NCBI GenBank assembly: GCA_947476515.1
Contig: CANJQZ010000121.1
Coordinates: forward strand, 1-6,229
Direction: 5' to 3'
DNA length: 6,229 nt
DNA from: Flavobacteriales bacterium
Lineage (GTDB): Bacteria > Bacteroidota > Bacteroidia > Flavobacteriales_D > Crocinitomicaceae
Both the position numbers and the translations under genes were made by a program. Numbering within the stretch: position 1 is the first letter of the stretch; each line of letters opens with the position of its first letter. The notes beneath the pieces are model-generated. The model ran no database searches, was not told where the DNA came from, and worked only from the letters and a program-made list of their open reading frames with translations. Below, one piece after another: positions 5,332 through 6,229 of the stretch.

Positions 5332-6229
5332 CAACTAATTCGCGATAGATAAAATCGAATTGATCTCCTACTGATGAATAACTAAATTTTTCTAGAGCAT
5401 AGTTTTGCAATTCTTTTGGAGGAAAAACTATTTCTTTATTAATAATAGTCAGCATCGCTTCCGCTAAACCATTCTTATCTCCTACTGGAATAAAAACACC
5501 ATTAGAAGCATTCACATATTCAGGAATACCATTGACTGGAGTTGAGATTACAGGAATACCTGACATAAAGGCCTCAGGAATAACACAAGGGAAATTTTCA
5601 AAATTACTAAACAGCACTAAAGCCGAACAAGTCCTGATGAAGTCTGCTATTTCTTGAGTGGTCATCGTTGGGTAAAAAAACACCTTTGAGTTCAGCAATC
5701 CCAATTCTCTGGCCAATTCATGCGGGATTTTAACATCGCCATCACTAATGATATGAAAAGTGAAATTTATTTTTTTTAAGGCCAAAATATTTACTGCATG
5801 AAGCATTCCAATAATATTTTTAGCCGGCTCAAATGCTGTAGAAATATGCACCAATTTATTGGATTCTACAGATGATGAAGGATGAAAAATTGCCTCATTG
5901 ACCACATTCGGTACAATGGTGCATTTGACTTGTGCATTAAATTCCAATAAGCGATTTGCCAAATCTTGAGATACCGGCATAATATGATCTGCTGACAACA
6001 AAACCCTTTTACAACTCTTTAAAATTAAAGAGGAATAAGCATTTAATCCAGGATGAAATCCACTTGAATGTTCCGAAATAACCAATGGAATCGACCATTT
6101 TCTCTTTAAAGCAAGGCACCAAATTCCTAATGGATATATTACATTTAAATGAATTATGTTGGGTTTGCCATATTTTTTCACACCCAAGTCACAAGCTAAA
6201 CGAAAAGCCTTTTTTGAATTCCGAATCGA
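5324..6229 (-). CDS. Glycosyltransferase, GT4-like (GT-B fold), N-terminus missing
   Basis: The frame is open through the window edge, giving the last 301 residues. The first in-frame start-like codon (TTG at 6187) lies inside the protein and is not its real start. The visible part holds the end of the N-terminal domain, with IIHLNVIYPLG and LVISEHSSGFHPG (about 49-61), and a full C-terminal Rossmann-like domain. The latter has VPNVVNEAIFHP after the linker, LVHISTAFEPAKNI, and the nucleotide-sugar site FENFPCVIPEAF with E-x7-E (Glu codons at 5597-5599 and 5573-5575), then GIPVISTPVNGIPEYV. This fits retaining GT4 family transferases using a nucleotide-activated sugar, probably for surface polysaccharide or lipid-linked glycans; donor and acceptor cannot be told. 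No transmembrane helix is visible. It overlaps the convergent GtrA gene by 8 bases. Confidence 0.92.
   Translation of the reverse strand, partial: SIRNSKKAFRLACDLGVKKYGKPNIIHLNVIYPLGIWCLALKRKWSIPLVISEHSSGFHPGLNAYSSLILKSCKRVLLSADHIMPVSQDLANRLLEFNAQVKCTIVPNVVNEAIFHPSSSVESNKLVHISTAFEPAKNIIGMLHAVNILALKKINFTFHIISDGDVKIPHELARELGLLNSKVFFYPTMTTQEIADFIRTCSALVLFSNFENFPCVIPEAFMSGIPVISTPVNGIPEYVNASNGVFIPVGDKNGLAEAMLTIINKEIVFPPKELQNYALEKFSYSSVGDQFDFIYRELVAI

Overview
The window looks like chromosomal DNA from a Bacteroidota bacterium, most likely a Flavobacteriia-type gliding lineage. The evidence is AT-rich sequence, genes without Shine-Dalgarno sites, perfect TAnnTTTG promoter cores, and above all an adjacent gldB-gldC pair, which is restricted to this phylum. 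Two genes are cut by the window edges: an ABC-F ATPase tail at the left and a glycosyltransferase at the right. No mobile element, CRISPR array, tRNA or rRNA was found. Coding density is very high; the longest gap is about 113 bases (205-317).

Left part (1-1065, + strand): the tail of an ABC-F ATPase, then a two-gene unit. This unit is a small lipoprotein with a Rieske-like sequence pattern but no canonical Rieske ligands, and, one base after its stop, an adrenodoxin-type [2Fe-2S] ferredoxin with all four cysteine ligands. The ferredoxin runs head-on into nadE with 12 bases between the stops.

Middle (1078-2643, - strand): an outer-membrane beta-barrel protein followed 12 bases later by nadE (ammonia-dependent NAD+ synthase), which appears to start at TTG. 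The barrel gene is divergent from gldB. The 46 bases between them hold two perfect TAnnTTTG cores on opposite strands, 2 bases apart, arranged so that the two polymerases would collide.

Right part (2690-5331, + strand): a tight, apparently single operon of gldB (gliding lipoprotein), gldC, a DUF2797 zinc-ribbon protein that overlaps gldC by ATGA, and a GtrA-family membrane protein. The GtrA gene overlaps by 8 bases, tail to tail, a GT4-type glycosyltransferase on the - strand, whose N-terminus lies outside the window.

Most of this is recognisable Bacteroidota chromosome rather than a clear new system. The least understood parts are the DUF2797 protein, which may have a GIY-YIG/T5orf172-like core and is translationally coupled to gldC; the degenerate Rieske-like lipoprotein coupled to a genuine ferredoxin; and the interlocked gldB/outer-membrane-protein promoter region.
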